A stretch of DNA of 33,976 bases from Muribaculaceae bacterium (GTDB taxonomy: Bacteria > Bacteroidota > Bacteroidia > Bacteroidales > Muribaculaceae): positions 1 through 33,976 of the forward strand of contig JAMPHP010000010.1 of NCBI GenBank assembly GCA_023663365.1. Direction: 5' to 3'. How positions within the stretch are numbered: position 1 is the stretch's first letter; every line of letters begins with the position of its first letter. The position numbers and the translations under genes were made by a program. The notes below the pieces were generated by a model. The model saw only the letters and a program-made list of their open reading frames with translations. It made no database searches and was not told where the DNA came from. Of the stretch, positions 7,870 to 16,265 are shown piece after piece.

Positions 7870-8717
7870 TTGAAGAGATATGTGGTTTCGGATTGAGGAT
7901 TAGAAAGTTTGTCGGTATAGACTGTCTCCTTGCAAGCCGAGGGGCTGCCGTCGTCGAAGGTGTAGTCGTAGCTATGTGTGAAAAACTTCTCCGGGTAGCT
8001 GTAGATGTGCACGGTGTCGCTTGCGATGATGCCTTTGCTCTGCTTGCCGAATAGCCCCATCAGCACCAGTGGTTTATATTGAGGCTGCAAAGCCGTGGGG
8101 CAAGCTATCGGAGCGCTTGCATCTGTCTCGTGCCAAGTATATCCGTGAGTGGAGCGGGCCGGGACGTTTAGGTTGTTTTCATTTCTGTCGGCAAGGATAT
8201 TTTCGATATTTGATTTCACGATGCGGTCGCCATCCCATAAGAAAGATGAATGTAACCTTGAATTAGCGTAGTCCGTATAGATAAAATAAGAGTCGGCGAG
8301 GCATAGGCGCTTTACGTAGTCGTACCACAGCTCGGTGGCAATATACTTCTTGTTGCCGAAAATCTCCTGCGATGTCCTTATCAGGCGCACCACGCCATTG
8401 TCGAGCAGCAAGGTGTCGGTGTAGAGAGCGGGATAGTCAGGGTAGAGTGAATTTCGGGCCTCGGTGCTGATTACGATGGTGTCACCGCCGCTGTAGCGAT
8501 AGTCGGCAACTATGGCAAAGCCATCGGCATCGTACTCCCAGCGGTCGATGAGGTGCCGTTTGTTCCACGTAAAAGCCTCGAAGTGCTCAGCCGACCGGAT
8601 TTCGGCAATCAGCGGCCCTGCTTCGGTGTTTACCACAGGGTCGTCGGGGGTGCCTCCATCCTCAGAGCATGAGAGCAAAAAGAGTGCGGGAAGAAGAGAG
8701 AATAAGAGTTTTTTCAT
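7857..8717 (-). CDS. Lipoprotein, diverged paralogue of its downstream neighbour
   Basis: This 286-aa predicted lipoprotein has a short signal peptide with lipobox FLLSC and Cys17 followed by the acidic SEDGG, a pattern compatible with export to the outer membrane. The mature part contains scattered Y/W-D motifs (WEYDADGFAI near 60, FLWDGDRIV near 160, YDYTFDDG near 250) and LMGLFGKQSKGI near 220, which parallels GLLEGEGFFGVVSPK of the next gene. I read the two as ancient tandem duplicates of a DUF4595-like family. The gene starts 14 nt after a predicted transcript start from the promoter at 8738-8769. No catalytic residues are evident and the role is unknown. Confidence 0.72.
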   Translation of the reverse strand: MKKLLFSLLPALFLLSCSEDGGTPDDPVVNTEAGPLIAEIRSAEHFEAFTWNKRHLIDRWEYDADGFAIVADYRYSGGDTIVISTEARNSLYPDYPALYTDTLLLDNGVVRLIRTSQEIFGNKKYIATELWYDYVKRLCLADSYFIYTDYANSRLHSSFLWDGDRIVKSNIENILADRNENNLNVPARSTHGYTWHETDASAPIACPTALQPQYKPLVLMGLFGKQSKGIIASDTVHIYSYPEKFFTHSYDYTFDDGSPSACKETVYTDKLSNPQSETTYLFKWKK

Positions 8718-8737
8718 GTTTCGCTTGGTTTATGTGG

Positions 8738-8769
8738 CAAAGATAGTGAAAGCCGGGAGAATTTGCAAA
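8738..8769 (-). promoter_or_regulatory. Promoter of the lipoprotein pair
   Basis: On the minus strand TTTG (8766-8769) is followed by 20 bp and TATCTTTG (8738-8745), an exact match to the Bacteroidales -33/-7 consensus. The -33 box lies in the T-tract of the susD terminator immediately upstream. Confidence 0.85.
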
Positions 8770-8799
8770 AAAAGTGCGGCGAGAATGTCGCCGCACTTT
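8767..8799 (-). terminator. Strong intrinsic terminator of the susCD operon
   Basis: A perfect 12-bp stem (8771-8782 with 8788-8799, AAAGTGCGGCGA and its complement) has a 5-nt loop. On the minus strand it is followed by a run of seven T residues (8773-8767). It starts about 25 nt after the susD stop. Confidence 0.9.
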
Positions 8800-8823
8800 C
8801 ATGAATATCAGTTGGTGGAAGGA

Positions 8824-10659
8824 TTATTTCCAGAGGGGTTGCTGTGTGAGGTACTCGGTGCCGTTGAAGGTGGAGTAGGTAATCTGATCGGAGGGGATGG
8901 GGTAGTAGTACTCACGTGCGGAGTAGATGCGGTTGTTGCCGGGGATGGCCTGCATGTACTTGCCTACCATATTGGTGTAGGCGGGCACTTCAAAGTAGTC
9001 CTTATCCTTGGGATCGAGGTCGGCAAATTCATTCTTGACGTCGGCGAGGTTGGCACCGAGGCGGATGTTGGGGTTCTTGGAGGTGTCGAGTTTGTCGAGC
9101 TTGTGCCAGCGCACGAGGTCCCAGTAGCGGTAGTCGTTGTCGAGCATTGTCTCGCTGCGGCGGCAGCGGCGAACTTCCCAGAGGAGGCTGCTTACGTCGG
9201 CGTCGCGGGCGGTGTCGTTCATGTCCTTGAGGGCTGTGAGGCTCATGTTCTCGATTTTGGCGCGCTCGTAGAGCTTGGCCAGTGTGGCGTTGAAGTCATC
9301 GTCGGAGAAGGTGCCCTTACCGAGCTCTTCGAGCTCAGCCTTAGCCTCGGCGTAGTCGAGGTAGATGACGGCGAGCCAGTAGACGGGTGCGCAGGTGTAG
9401 TTGCTGCCCTGGCGGAATGTCCACTCGATTTCCTCGGGGTTGTCGAACTTGCGGATGAGGTAGCCGGTGCTCGACGAAAGCTGGTCGGAGCCGTAGCGGG
9501 CCCAAGTCATGCCGGCGTCGGTGGTGCCGTAGCCGATCACGGTGTCGATGGTCTGGGCGAGGCGGTCGTCGCGGAGCTTGAGAAGGTCGCCGATGTAGAG
9601 GATTTTGCCAATCTGGGCTTTTTCCTTGGTGCCTGTAACGATACCTTTCTTCACGTAGCCGGCGTCGTTTTTGTCGGCTTCGGTCTGCTGGCTGAGGGGC
9701 TTGCCGTTCTTGAAGAGGTAGCTGTCGAAGGCGTCCTTGCTAAGGCCTGCGATGGTAGTGGTGCGGCAGGTGTACTGGATGGTCTGGTGTGTGAGTGTAG
9801 CCTGCTTGTAAGCTTTGTAGAAAATCATTTCGGGATTTGCGGCGAGGCTTACAGAGTTGTAGTTGGCTATGTAGCTGCTGTTGAGCTTGTAGGCGGTGTT
9901 GTCGATGATTTCCTTGGCAGCATCGGCGGCACGCTGGAGGTAGGTGGCGGCGCGGTTGAGGTCGGCAGCCTTGTAGTTCTCCTCAAGGGTGCGGTACTTG
10001 CAGAAAGTGCCTTCGAAGAGGCAGATTTCCGACATCATTGCGTAGGCGAGGTCGGAGCTCCAAGTGGTGCGTGTGCCTGTGCCGATGTTCTTGGTGGCAT
10101 ATTCGAGGTCGGCATATACCTTGTCCATGATTTCATCGCGGTCGGTGGGGTAGATGCAGAGGGCTTCCTGCGTGGGCTGAGGCACTACGTCGAAGTAGGG
10201 AACGTTGCCGTAGGTGCGCACGAGGTGGTAGTACTGCTGGGCGCGGATGAGGCGCGCGATGCCGATGTACTTCGCTTTGGTGGCGTCGTTGAAAGTTGCG
10301 CCGGGAACGTTGTTGATCACGTAGTTGCACTGGCGTATAACTTCGTAGGGATCTTTCCAATTCGACGAAGCGGTGGGTACGTTGGTGAAAGCCCAGTTGG
10401 TGAAGCCGCCGCCGGTGCCGCTGCCCTGGTTATCGGATAGGGTCTTGAAGTAGAAGAGGCCGCCTGTGCCGGTGCTGTAGCCGATGAAGTTGGAGTAGAG
10501 TGCGTCGCACTGCTTGGCCACGTTGCTCTCGTTGTTCCAGTATGTCGGGCTGTCGTACTGCTCCGACATAGGGTAGCGGTTGTCTTCGAGGAAGTCGTTG
10601 CACGACGACATACCTGCGACAGCAGCTGCGAGTGCGGTATATATTGCTATTTTTTTCAT
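8824..10659 (-). CDS. SusD/RagB-family outer-membrane nutrient-binding lipoprotein
   Basis: This 611-aa SusD-like lipoprotein would cap the paired SusC transporter on the cell surface and bind its glycan or peptide ligand. The signal peptide ends in MSSC with lipidated Cys20, followed by NDFLEDNRYP, a typical SusD start. An N-terminal TPR-rich SusD-like region is followed by the C-terminal RagB/SusD region, with the usual RRSETMLDNDYRYWDLVRWHKL stretch (RRCRRSE...YWDLVRW) and a C-terminal YPIPSDQI. It lies 22 nt after susC in the same operon and is followed by a strong terminator. No glycoside hydrolase, peptidase or regulator accompanies the pair, so the substrate cannot be predicted. Confidence 0.93.
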   Translation of the reverse strand: MKKIAIYTALAAAVAGMSSCNDFLEDNRYPMSEQYDSPTYWNNESNVAKQCDALYSNFIGYSTGTGGLFYFKTLSDNQGSGTGGGFTNWAFTNVPTASSNWKDPYEVIRQCNYVINNVPGATFNDATKAKYIGIARLIRAQQYYHLVRTYGNVPYFDVVPQPTQEALCIYPTDRDEIMDKVYADLEYATKNIGTGTRTTWSSDLAYAMMSEICLFEGTFCKYRTLEENYKAADLNRAATYLQRAADAAKEIIDNTAYKLNSSYIANYNSVSLAANPEMIFYKAYKQATLTHQTIQYTCRTTTIAGLSKDAFDSYLFKNGKPLSQQTEADKNDAGYVKKGIVTGTKEKAQIGKILYIGDLLKLRDDRLAQTIDTVIGYGTTDAGMTWARYGSDQLSSSTGYLIRKFDNPEEIEWTFRQGSNYTCAPVYWLAVIYLDYAEAKAELEELGKGTFSDDDFNATLAKLYERAKIENMSLTALKDMNDTARDADVSSLLWEVRRCRRSETMLDNDYRYWDLVRWHKLDKLDTSKNPNIRLGANLADVKNEFADLDPKDKDYFEVPAYTNMVGKYMQAIPGNNRIYSAREYYYPIPSDQITYSTFNGTEYLTQQPLWK

Positions 10660-10681
10660 TTTATCTTACGTCGTTAAGAGA

Positions 10682-13600
10682 TTAGAAAGTGACCTGGAAA
10701 CCGAAAGAGTATACGCGCTGAATGGGGTTTGCGCGTCCCCAAGCGTTAGCATAGATTGTGCCGGTAGAAGCGTTGGAGAACCATTCGGAAGTGGTGATTT
10801 CGGGGTCGATGCCGGTGCCCTTGTTGCCTCGGTGGATGAAGAAGAGGTTTTCGCCGGAGAAGTAAACGCGGAACTTCTGGATGTAGATCTTCGTGGTCCA
10901 TTCAGCGGGGAGGGTATAGCCGAGGGTGATGTTCTTCACACGGAGGTAGCTGAGGTCCTGGAGGTATTTGCTCGAGGGGATGAAGTTGTTGGTACCGGCG
11001 TTGGAGATACCTTGCACGTTGTTGGCGCCCATCTGGCCGGGGTAGAGAGTGGGGTACTTGTTGCCCTGGTTCACATCGTAGCCGATGATAGTCCATGTGC
11101 TTTCGTCGAAGATGGCGCTGTTGTGCGAGTCCATGCCCTTGTAGTAGATGTCGTTTGCAGCCTGGGTGAAGGGGATTACCATGGATGAAACGGTCCAGTA
11201 GTCGCGCTTGCCCACGCCCTGGCAGAAGATGTCGAGGTCGATGCCTTTCCAGGCGCCGCCGAGGTGGAAGCCATATTCATAGCGGGGGAGGCTATTGCCG
11301 ATCTTCACGAGGTCGCCGTGATCCTTGACGGTACCGGCACCACCGGAGATTTTTTTGTCGCCGTCGCGGTCAACGTACATCACGTCGCCGGGGCCGTAGT
11401 GGAAGGAGTTGTTCTCGATATCCCACTGGTTTGTCACGCCGGGCTTGGTGATAAGCTGGCCTTTTTCGTTGCGGGCGATGCCGTCGGGCTGCGAGGGATC
11501 GGCCACGAAGTCGTCGACGGTGTAGTAGCGAGCTACGTCGAGGCCCCAGATTGCGCCGTACTCAGCACCGGAGTAGTTGTCGGTAAGCGATTCGTTGGGG
11601 TTGTTCCACTTGGTGATTTTCGTGGTGGCGTCGGCAATGTTGAATGTAGCGTATACATCCCAGTCGCCGAATGAGTGGTTCCAGCCGAGGCTGAGTTCCC
11701 AACCGCGGGTGCGGAGCGAGCCGTTGTTGCCGTAGGGGGTCGATGCACCGAGCACCTGGGGAAGCTGAACGCCCACAGCGAGCATGTCGCGGGTGTCGCG
11801 CTGGTACCAGTCGAAGCTCGCGGTGAGCGAGTTGTTGAAGAATCCGAGGTCAATACCTACGTCAAGAGTGTTGATGCGCTCCCAAGTGAGGGTGGGCGAT
11901 ACGAGCTTGGGCATACCGGCAGCGTTGACGAGGATGCCTGTGCTCTGGTTGAGGTAGTTGATATTGGACGTGGTGATGGTGGAGAGGTACATGTTGTCGC
12001 CCACGGCCTCGTTGCCGATTTCGCCGTATGAAGCGCGGATTTTACCGTTTGTCCACCAGTCCTTCACGGGCTCGAAGTATGCTTCTTCGGAGAAGCGGTA
12101 GCCGACAGAGCCGGAAGCGAAGAATGCCCACTGGTCGTTGGCGGGGAAGCGGGTCGAGCCGTCGTAGCGACCGTTGAACTCGGCAAGGTAGATGCCTTTG
12201 TAGTCGTAGTTCAAGCGGCCGAAGAAGCCTGCTGTAGCCCAGTGTGTGTCGGCGTTGGAGGGAGCCACCAGATCGCCGGTGTAGAGGTTGAGTGCGGGCA
12301 GGTCATTGTCGAGCAGGACCTTGGTACGTGCCTGGAACCAGCGGTTGGTGTTCTGCTCGATGTTTGCGCCGAGCATGATTTTGAAGTTGTTGTTGCTTGC
12401 CACGGTGAAGTCGTAAGTACCGTAGGCGTTGAACGTCCAGCGGGTGTTGTTCAGGTGGTACTTGGTGTAGGTGGTCGAAGACTGCGACACGCGGTATGTG
12501 GGCGCGGAGAGGGTGCGTCCCCACGAAGGCCAGCTTATCACGGGCAGATATCCGTAGTGCTGGTCGCGGTTGTAGATACCATAGGTGAAGTCGGCGTTGA
12601 TTGTAAGGCCGGGGATAATGGTAGCTTTGGCCCAGGCCTGCAGGCGTGTGAAAGTGCTGCGGGTGTTGATTGTGTCGGCCTGCTTGAGGTATGCGATCTG
12701 GTTCTGGAAATCTACGGGATTGCCATCGGCATCGGGTTTCCAGCCAAGCATCTGGTAGAAGCTCGGGAAGCGCCACACGGTGCCCCAGGTGTTCGAGCCG
12801 GTGTTGGGGGTCTCGCCGTCGCGCTGCATGAAGTTGATGCGTACGCCGGCCGAGAGCCACTTGAACATGTCGATCTGGAGGTTGGCGTTGGCGTTGTAGC
12901 GGCGCACCTTATCGGGGTTGAAGTTGATAAGGCTCTGCTTCTTGGCGTAGCCGAACGACACATCGTAGATAGCCTTGCCCGAGTTGCCCGATACCGACAC
13001 ATTGTGCTGGTTGCTGGGAGCGGCGTTGTTGAGCATGATGGCGTTGATGTCGTAGTCGGCGTAGGGGAGGAAGCCGGTACCGTTCTCGTTGAGGAAGTAG
13101 TCGCCCACATTGTTGTCGTCGATGTAGGGGCGTGCCATGCGGTAGTCGGTGATTTTACCGCTGTTCTGCTCCTGCCATTTGCGGGCGTAGGGGAGGATGT
13201 CGGTGTAGTACATGCCGAAGAACTCGCCTTCGGCAGCACCCAGGCGCTTGGCGGCCTGGTTCATGGCCACGAGTGAGCTCACATTGTCCATAATCTCGGG
13301 GAGCACCGAAGCCTGGGCCCAACCGAAGTTGTTGGAGTATTTGATTTTGAGGCGTTCGGCGCGCTCACCACCCTTGGTGTTGATGAGGAGGACACCGAAT
13401 GCGGCGCGGGAGCCGTAGATAGAGGAAGAGGAAGCATCTTTAAGCACGGAGATTTCCTTGATGTCCTCGGGGTTGAGGAAGGAGATGTCGTCCATGGGCA
13501 CACCGTCGACCACGTAGAGGGGGTTCGATGTGGCGCCGTTCGAGAGAGTACCCGTACCGCGGATTTTAATCGAAGGCGAGCCGTCGATATTACCGGTGGA

Positions 13601-14095
13601 GTTGAGTACGGTAAGGCCGGGGACAGCGCCCTGGAGAGCCTTGAGTACATCTTGCTCGGGGCGGTTTTCCATCGTGCGCGACACATCGACCGTAGTCACG
13701 GCGCCGGTGAGGTTGGCACGCTTCTGAGTGCCGTAGCCGATAGCCACGAGTTCGTTGAGCATCTCGGTGGTGGGCTCCATGTAAACGTTCATGCCGTTGG
13801 ACGCCTTAACCATCACGGTCTTGTATCCGACGTAGCTCACTTCAAGAGCAACCCCTTTGCCTACACGGATTTTGAAGTGACCGAATGCATCGGTAGCAAC
13901 GGCGTTTGAGGGGACTCCTTTCTGAACAACAGACGCACCGATCACGGGCTCATTGTTCTCATCCAAAACGGTACCTTCGATTACGGATGCCGTCTGACTC
14001 TGCTGCTGAGGGGCGGGCTCTGCCATGGCGGAAAGTGTTCCGAGCATTGGCATACCGGCCAGGAGGAGCATCGTCAAGTAAAGATGTTTTCTCAT
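10682..14095 (-). CDS. SusC/RagA-family TonB-dependent outer-membrane transporter
   Basis: This 1137-aa TonB-dependent receptor imports oligomers together with the SusD lipoprotein encoded next to it. In order: signal peptide about 1-25 (SAMA), carboxypeptidase-D regulatory-like domain about 37-107 (IEGTVLDENNEPVIGASV, VSYVGYK), TonB-box-like ELVAIGYGTQKR (115-126), plug domain about 128-245 (LQGAVPG, IRGTGTL, PLYVVDGVP, LKDASSSSIYGSRAAFGV), then a 22-strand-type barrel ending in the aromatic VYSFGFQVTF. There is no N-terminal STN domain, so signalling to an anti-sigma factor is not expected. Length is normal for the family. The leader is long (see the intergenic region upstream). Confidence 0.95.
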   Translation of the reverse strand: MRKHLYLTMLLLAGMPMLGTLSAMAEPAPQQQSQTASVIEGTVLDENNEPVIGASVVQKGVPSNAVATDAFGHFKIRVGKGVALEVSYVGYKTVMVKASNGMNVYMEPTTEMLNELVAIGYGTQKRANLTGAVTTVDVSRTMENRPEQDVLKALQGAVPGLTVLNSTGNIDGSPSIKIRGTGTLSNGATSNPLYVVDGVPMDDISFLNPEDIKEISVLKDASSSSIYGSRAAFGVLLINTKGGERAERLKIKYSNNFGWAQASVLPEIMDNVSSLVAMNQAAKRLGAAEGEFFGMYYTDILPYARKWQEQNSGKITDYRMARPYIDDNNVGDYFLNENGTGFLPYADYDINAIMLNNAAPSNQHNVSVSGNSGKAIYDVSFGYAKKQSLINFNPDKVRRYNANANLQIDMFKWLSAGVRINFMQRDGETPNTGSNTWGTVWRFPSFYQMLGWKPDADGNPVDFQNQIAYLKQADTINTRSTFTRLQAWAKATIIPGLTINADFTYGIYNRDQHYGYLPVISWPSWGRTLSAPTYRVSQSSTTYTKYHLNNTRWTFNAYGTYDFTVASNNNFKIMLGANIEQNTNRWFQARTKVLLDNDLPALNLYTGDLVAPSNADTHWATAGFFGRLNYDYKGIYLAEFNGRYDGSTRFPANDQWAFFASGSVGYRFSEEAYFEPVKDWWTNGKIRASYGEIGNEAVGDNMYLSTITTSNINYLNQSTGILVNAAGMPKLVSPTLTWERINTLDVGIDLGFFNNSLTASFDWYQRDTRDMLAVGVQLPQVLGASTPYGNNGSLRTRGWELSLGWNHSFGDWDVYATFNIADATTKITKWNNPNESLTDNYSGAEYGAIWGLDVARYYTVDDFVADPSQPDGIARNEKGQLITKPGVTNQWDIENNSFHYGPGDVMYVDRDGDKKISGGAGTVKDHGDLVKIGNSLPRYEYGFHLGGAWKGIDLDIFCQGVGKRDYWTVSSMVIPFTQAANDIYYKGMDSHNSAIFDESTWTIIGYDVNQGNKYPTLYPGQMGANNVQGISNAGTNNFIPSSKYLQDLSYLRVKNITLGYTLPAEWTTKIYIQKFRVYFSGENLFFIHRGNKGTGIDPEITTSEWFSNASTGTIYANAWGRANPIQRVYSFGFQVTF

Positions 14096-14488
14096 AAAAA
14101 GTATTGATAGTGGTTACATCCGCGATAGTTTCGACCCGTCGGCGAGTCGACTTATCTGGCGGCAAAGCTTAGATTGATTTAGATTCGTTTAGGGGGCTTT
14201 GTGCTTTATGTGGTTAAAATCACGAAGTTAGTTAAATAATATTGACTAAAGCCCTGCGTAGCGAACCTTAATCGGCTCAAATTTATACAAAGTTTTTTAA
14301 AAAGGAATTAAATTTTTATATTTTTAACAAAAGTAGATTGAGTGAGAGTGAAAACGGTCGAACCATCGGGCCGTGCAGGACGTTGGATGTTTAACTAATT
14401 TTTAAACACCGCTATCGGGAGTATGCGGCGAAATGTTGCTATCTTTGCACACTCGAAGCCCCCGGGCGCTTTTTTTGGACACTTTATT
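14096..14488. other. Divergent intergenic region between susC and a small OMP gene
   Basis: This AT-rich gap of about 390 bp holds no gene. On the minus strand two sequences match the -7 consensus: TAAATTTG (14278-14285) and TACTTTTG (14328-14335). Neither has a TTTG at the usual 20-bp distance. Either would give susC an unusually long leader of roughly 180-235 nt. T/A-runs (14290-14327) separate these from the plus-strand promoter candidate at 14440-14447. Confidence 0.5.
14440..14447 (+). promoter_or_regulatory. -7 element for the small OMP gene
   Basis: TATCTTTG followed by CA is a strong -7 box on the plus strand, 41 nt before the ATG at 14489. No TTTG lies at the expected -33 distance, so the promoter is only half supported. 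It does argue against using the earlier in-frame ATG at 14423. Confidence 0.55.
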
Positions 14489-15013
14489 ATGATCATCACA
14501 TCACGCAGCCGACTGTCGGCTATTATGCTTATTGCAATTGTATCGCTCCTCGGCCTCAATGCCAATGCCCAGACCCCTGAGCGCGGGCGTGCCTCACTCG
14601 GACCTAAGGTTGGCTTTGTGAGCCGCAACGTCTCTGCTACGGCCGGCATCACCTTCGAGTATTCATTCAGCAAGCATGTGCGTATAGCTCCCGAGGTGGG
14701 TGTGATATTCAGGCACAAGGATCTCGACGGCTTCGCGGCCGATGTCAACGTGCACTTCCCCATCGACATGAGTGCCAAAGCGGCGTTCTACCCCTTGGTG
14801 GGTGTGGGCTTCACCTCGTGGGGCCGCCACCGCGAGGATGCCGAGGGCGGCAAGGACGTCACATCGCACATCAGCGCCTTCGGCATCAATGCCGGTGCCG
14901 GCTTCGAGTACTACTGCACATCGTCGCTTAAGCTCTCTCTCGAAGCTCGATATACTCTGATGAAGCACTATCCCACGGCATACGTCACCGCCGGAATCGC
15001 ATTTGTATTCTAA
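14489..15013 (+). CDS. Small outer-membrane beta-barrel protein
   Basis: I place the start at ATG 14489, giving 174 aa, because an earlier in-frame ATG (14423) lies before the -7 box and would put 22 non-signal-like residues ahead of a clear signal peptide. The signal peptide covers about residues 1-28 and ends in NANAQ. The mature protein of about 146 residues has alternating hydrophobic strands (LGPKVGFVS, GITFEYSFSKHVRIAPEVG, ADVNVHFPI, AAFYPLVGVGF, AFGINAGAGFEYY, LKLSLEARYTL) and ends in a terminal Phe (GIAFVF), typical of eight-stranded OmpX/OmpA-like barrels. It resembles generic Bacteroidetes outer-membrane beta-barrel families. The role is unknown. An inverted-repeat element begins right at its stop codon. 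Confidence 0.8.
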   Translation: MIITSRSRLSAIMLIAIVSLLGLNANAQTPERGRASLGPKVGFVSRNVSATAGITFEYSFSKHVRIAPEVGVIFRHKDLDGFAADVNVHFPIDMSAKAAFYPLVGVGFTSWGRHREDAEGGKDVTSHISAFGINAGAGFEYYCTSSLKLSLEARYTLMKHYPTAYVTAGIAFVF

Positions 15014-15218
15014 GAGTGTGTTTACTTTTAACACACAAGTTAATTTTTAATTAAAGAATGAATTTATTTTGAGAGTTTCGCATTAATTCTGAGGGCTTTT
15101 TTGATGCTTTCCGCCAAGTCTCATCAGTCGCATAGCCCGCTATGCTCCTTCTTCAACTTGCGAAAATCATTCAAAAAATCCTCTCAGCCTTAACGCGAGT
15201 TAAAAGTAAACACCCTCT
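15013..15218. repeat. About 206-bp imperfect palindrome (possible MITE/REP-like element)
   Basis: The outer arms are GTGTTTACTTTTAAC at 15018-15032 and its exact complement at 15199-15213, extendable to 20 bp with one mismatch (15013 and 15218). Inside, 15078-15093 pairs with 15183-15198 at 13 of 16 positions, and 15094-15117 pairs imperfectly with the right arm. The centre is a perfect GCATAGC-CC-GCTATGC hairpin (15130-15145). The left arm carries 45 extra AT-rich bases (15033-15077) with no partner on the right. No coding capacity. The element fills the gap between the OMP gene and tsaD. Confidence 0.8.
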
Positions 15219-15223
15219 ATGAA

Positions 15224-16246
15224 ATGGAAAAGCCAGTCATTATATTAGGAATAGAATCGTCGTGCGACGATACCTCTGCCGCCGTTATCCGCGACGGAAT
15301 ATTGCTCAGCAATGTCATAGCCTCGCAGCAGGTGCATGAGGAGTACGGCGGTGTGGTGCCCGAGCTTGCTTCGCGCGCCCACCAGCAGAACATCGTGCCC
15401 GTGGTCGATGCCGCCATCAAGCGTGCCGGTATCAGCAAGACCGACCTCAGCGCCATCGCGTTCACCCGCGGGCCGGGCCTTATCGGCTCCCTGCTCGTGG
15501 GCACGAGCTTCGCCAAAGGGCTGTCGCTCGGCCTCCGCGTGCCCATGGTCGATGTGAACCACCTCCACGGGCATGTGCTCTCGCACTTCGTGCGCCGCAA
15601 TCCCACCGACCGCGTGCCCGAGTTCCCCTATCTGTGCCTGCTCATATCGGGCGGCAACTCGCAGCTGATACTTGTGAAGAGCAGCTCCGACATGGAAATC
15701 CTCGGCCGCACTATCGACGATGCCGCCGGCGAGGCTTTCGACAAGTGCGCCAAAGTGATGGGGTTGCCTTACCCCGGCGGCCCGCACATCGACCGCCTTG
15801 CCGCCGAAGGCGACCCCAAGCGCTTCCGCTTCGCGCGCCCGCACATCCCCGGGCTTGATTACAGCTTCAGCGGCCTCAAGACGAGCTTTCTATACACCCT
15901 GCGCGACGGCATCAAGGCCGATCCCGACTTCGTGGAGAAAAACAAGGCCGACCTCGCCGCTTCGCTGCAGTCCACCATCATAGCAATCCTCATCGACAAG
16001 CTCGATAAAGCCGTGAAGCAGACCGGCGTGACTACCGTGGCCATCGGCGGCGGCGTCTCGGCCAACTCCGGCGTGCGCGCTGCCGTGGCCGATTACTGCG
16101 CCTCGCACGGCCTGGAAGCATTTATCCCCGAGCGTGTGTTTACCACCGACAATGCCGCCATGGTCGCTATCGCAGGCCACTTCAAATACCTTGCCAGTGA
16201 TTTCTGCCCCTACGACCGTGCACCATACGCGCGAGTCGAGGTGTGA
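15224..16246 (+). CDS. tsaD: tRNA N6-threonylcarbamoyltransferase TsaD
   Basis: TsaD (Kae1/YgjD/Gcp family, 340 aa) transfers the threonylcarbamoyl group from threonylcarbamoyl-AMP to A37 of ANN-decoding tRNAs, working with TsaB and TsaE in the cytoplasm. The ASKHA-fold motifs are present: GIESSCDDTSAA (9-20), the metal-binding HxxxH at His113 and His117 (NHLHGHV), ISGGNSQL, GEAFDKCAKVMGLPYPGGP, GGGVSANSGVR and the late TTDNAAMVA with its metal-ligand Asp. Length matches the family. The start lies 6 nt after the palindrome arm, and I see no consensus promoter in between. cinA follows after 19 nt. Confidence 0.97.
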   Translation: MEKPVIILGIESSCDDTSAAVIRDGILLSNVIASQQVHEEYGGVVPELASRAHQQNIVPVVDAAIKRAGISKTDLSAIAFTRGPGLIGSLLVGTSFAKGLSLGLRVPMVDVNHLHGHVLSHFVRRNPTDRVPEFPYLCLLISGGNSQLILVKSSSDMEILGRTIDDAAGEAFDKCAKVMGLPYPGGPHIDRLAAEGDPKRFRFARPHIPGLDYSFSGLKTSFLYTLRDGIKADPDFVEKNKADLAASLQSTIIAILIDKLDKAVKQTGVTTVAIGGGVSANSGVRAAVADYCASHGLEAFIPERVFTTDNAAMVAIAGHFKYLASDFCPYDRAPYARVEV

Positions 16247-16265
16247 AGATTGAGATATACAGAAA

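Noticed and set aside
8512-10440. Long open frame (about 640 codons) on the plus strand, antisense to the SusD gene
   Set aside because: It is a mirror of the SusD gene caused by GC-rich codon use that avoids stop triplets on the opposite strand. The product is a low-complexity Val/Gly/Glu-rich sequence with no domain.
14423-14488. Earlier ATG for the small OMP gene
   Set aside because: It lies upstream of the -7 box and would bury the signal peptide behind 22 residues.
15013-15218. Palindrome as a simple terminator for the OMP gene
   Set aside because: The stem is far longer and more complex than intrinsic terminators in this window, is nested with an asymmetric insertion, and lacks a T-tract at the central hairpin. 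Some termination role is still possible.
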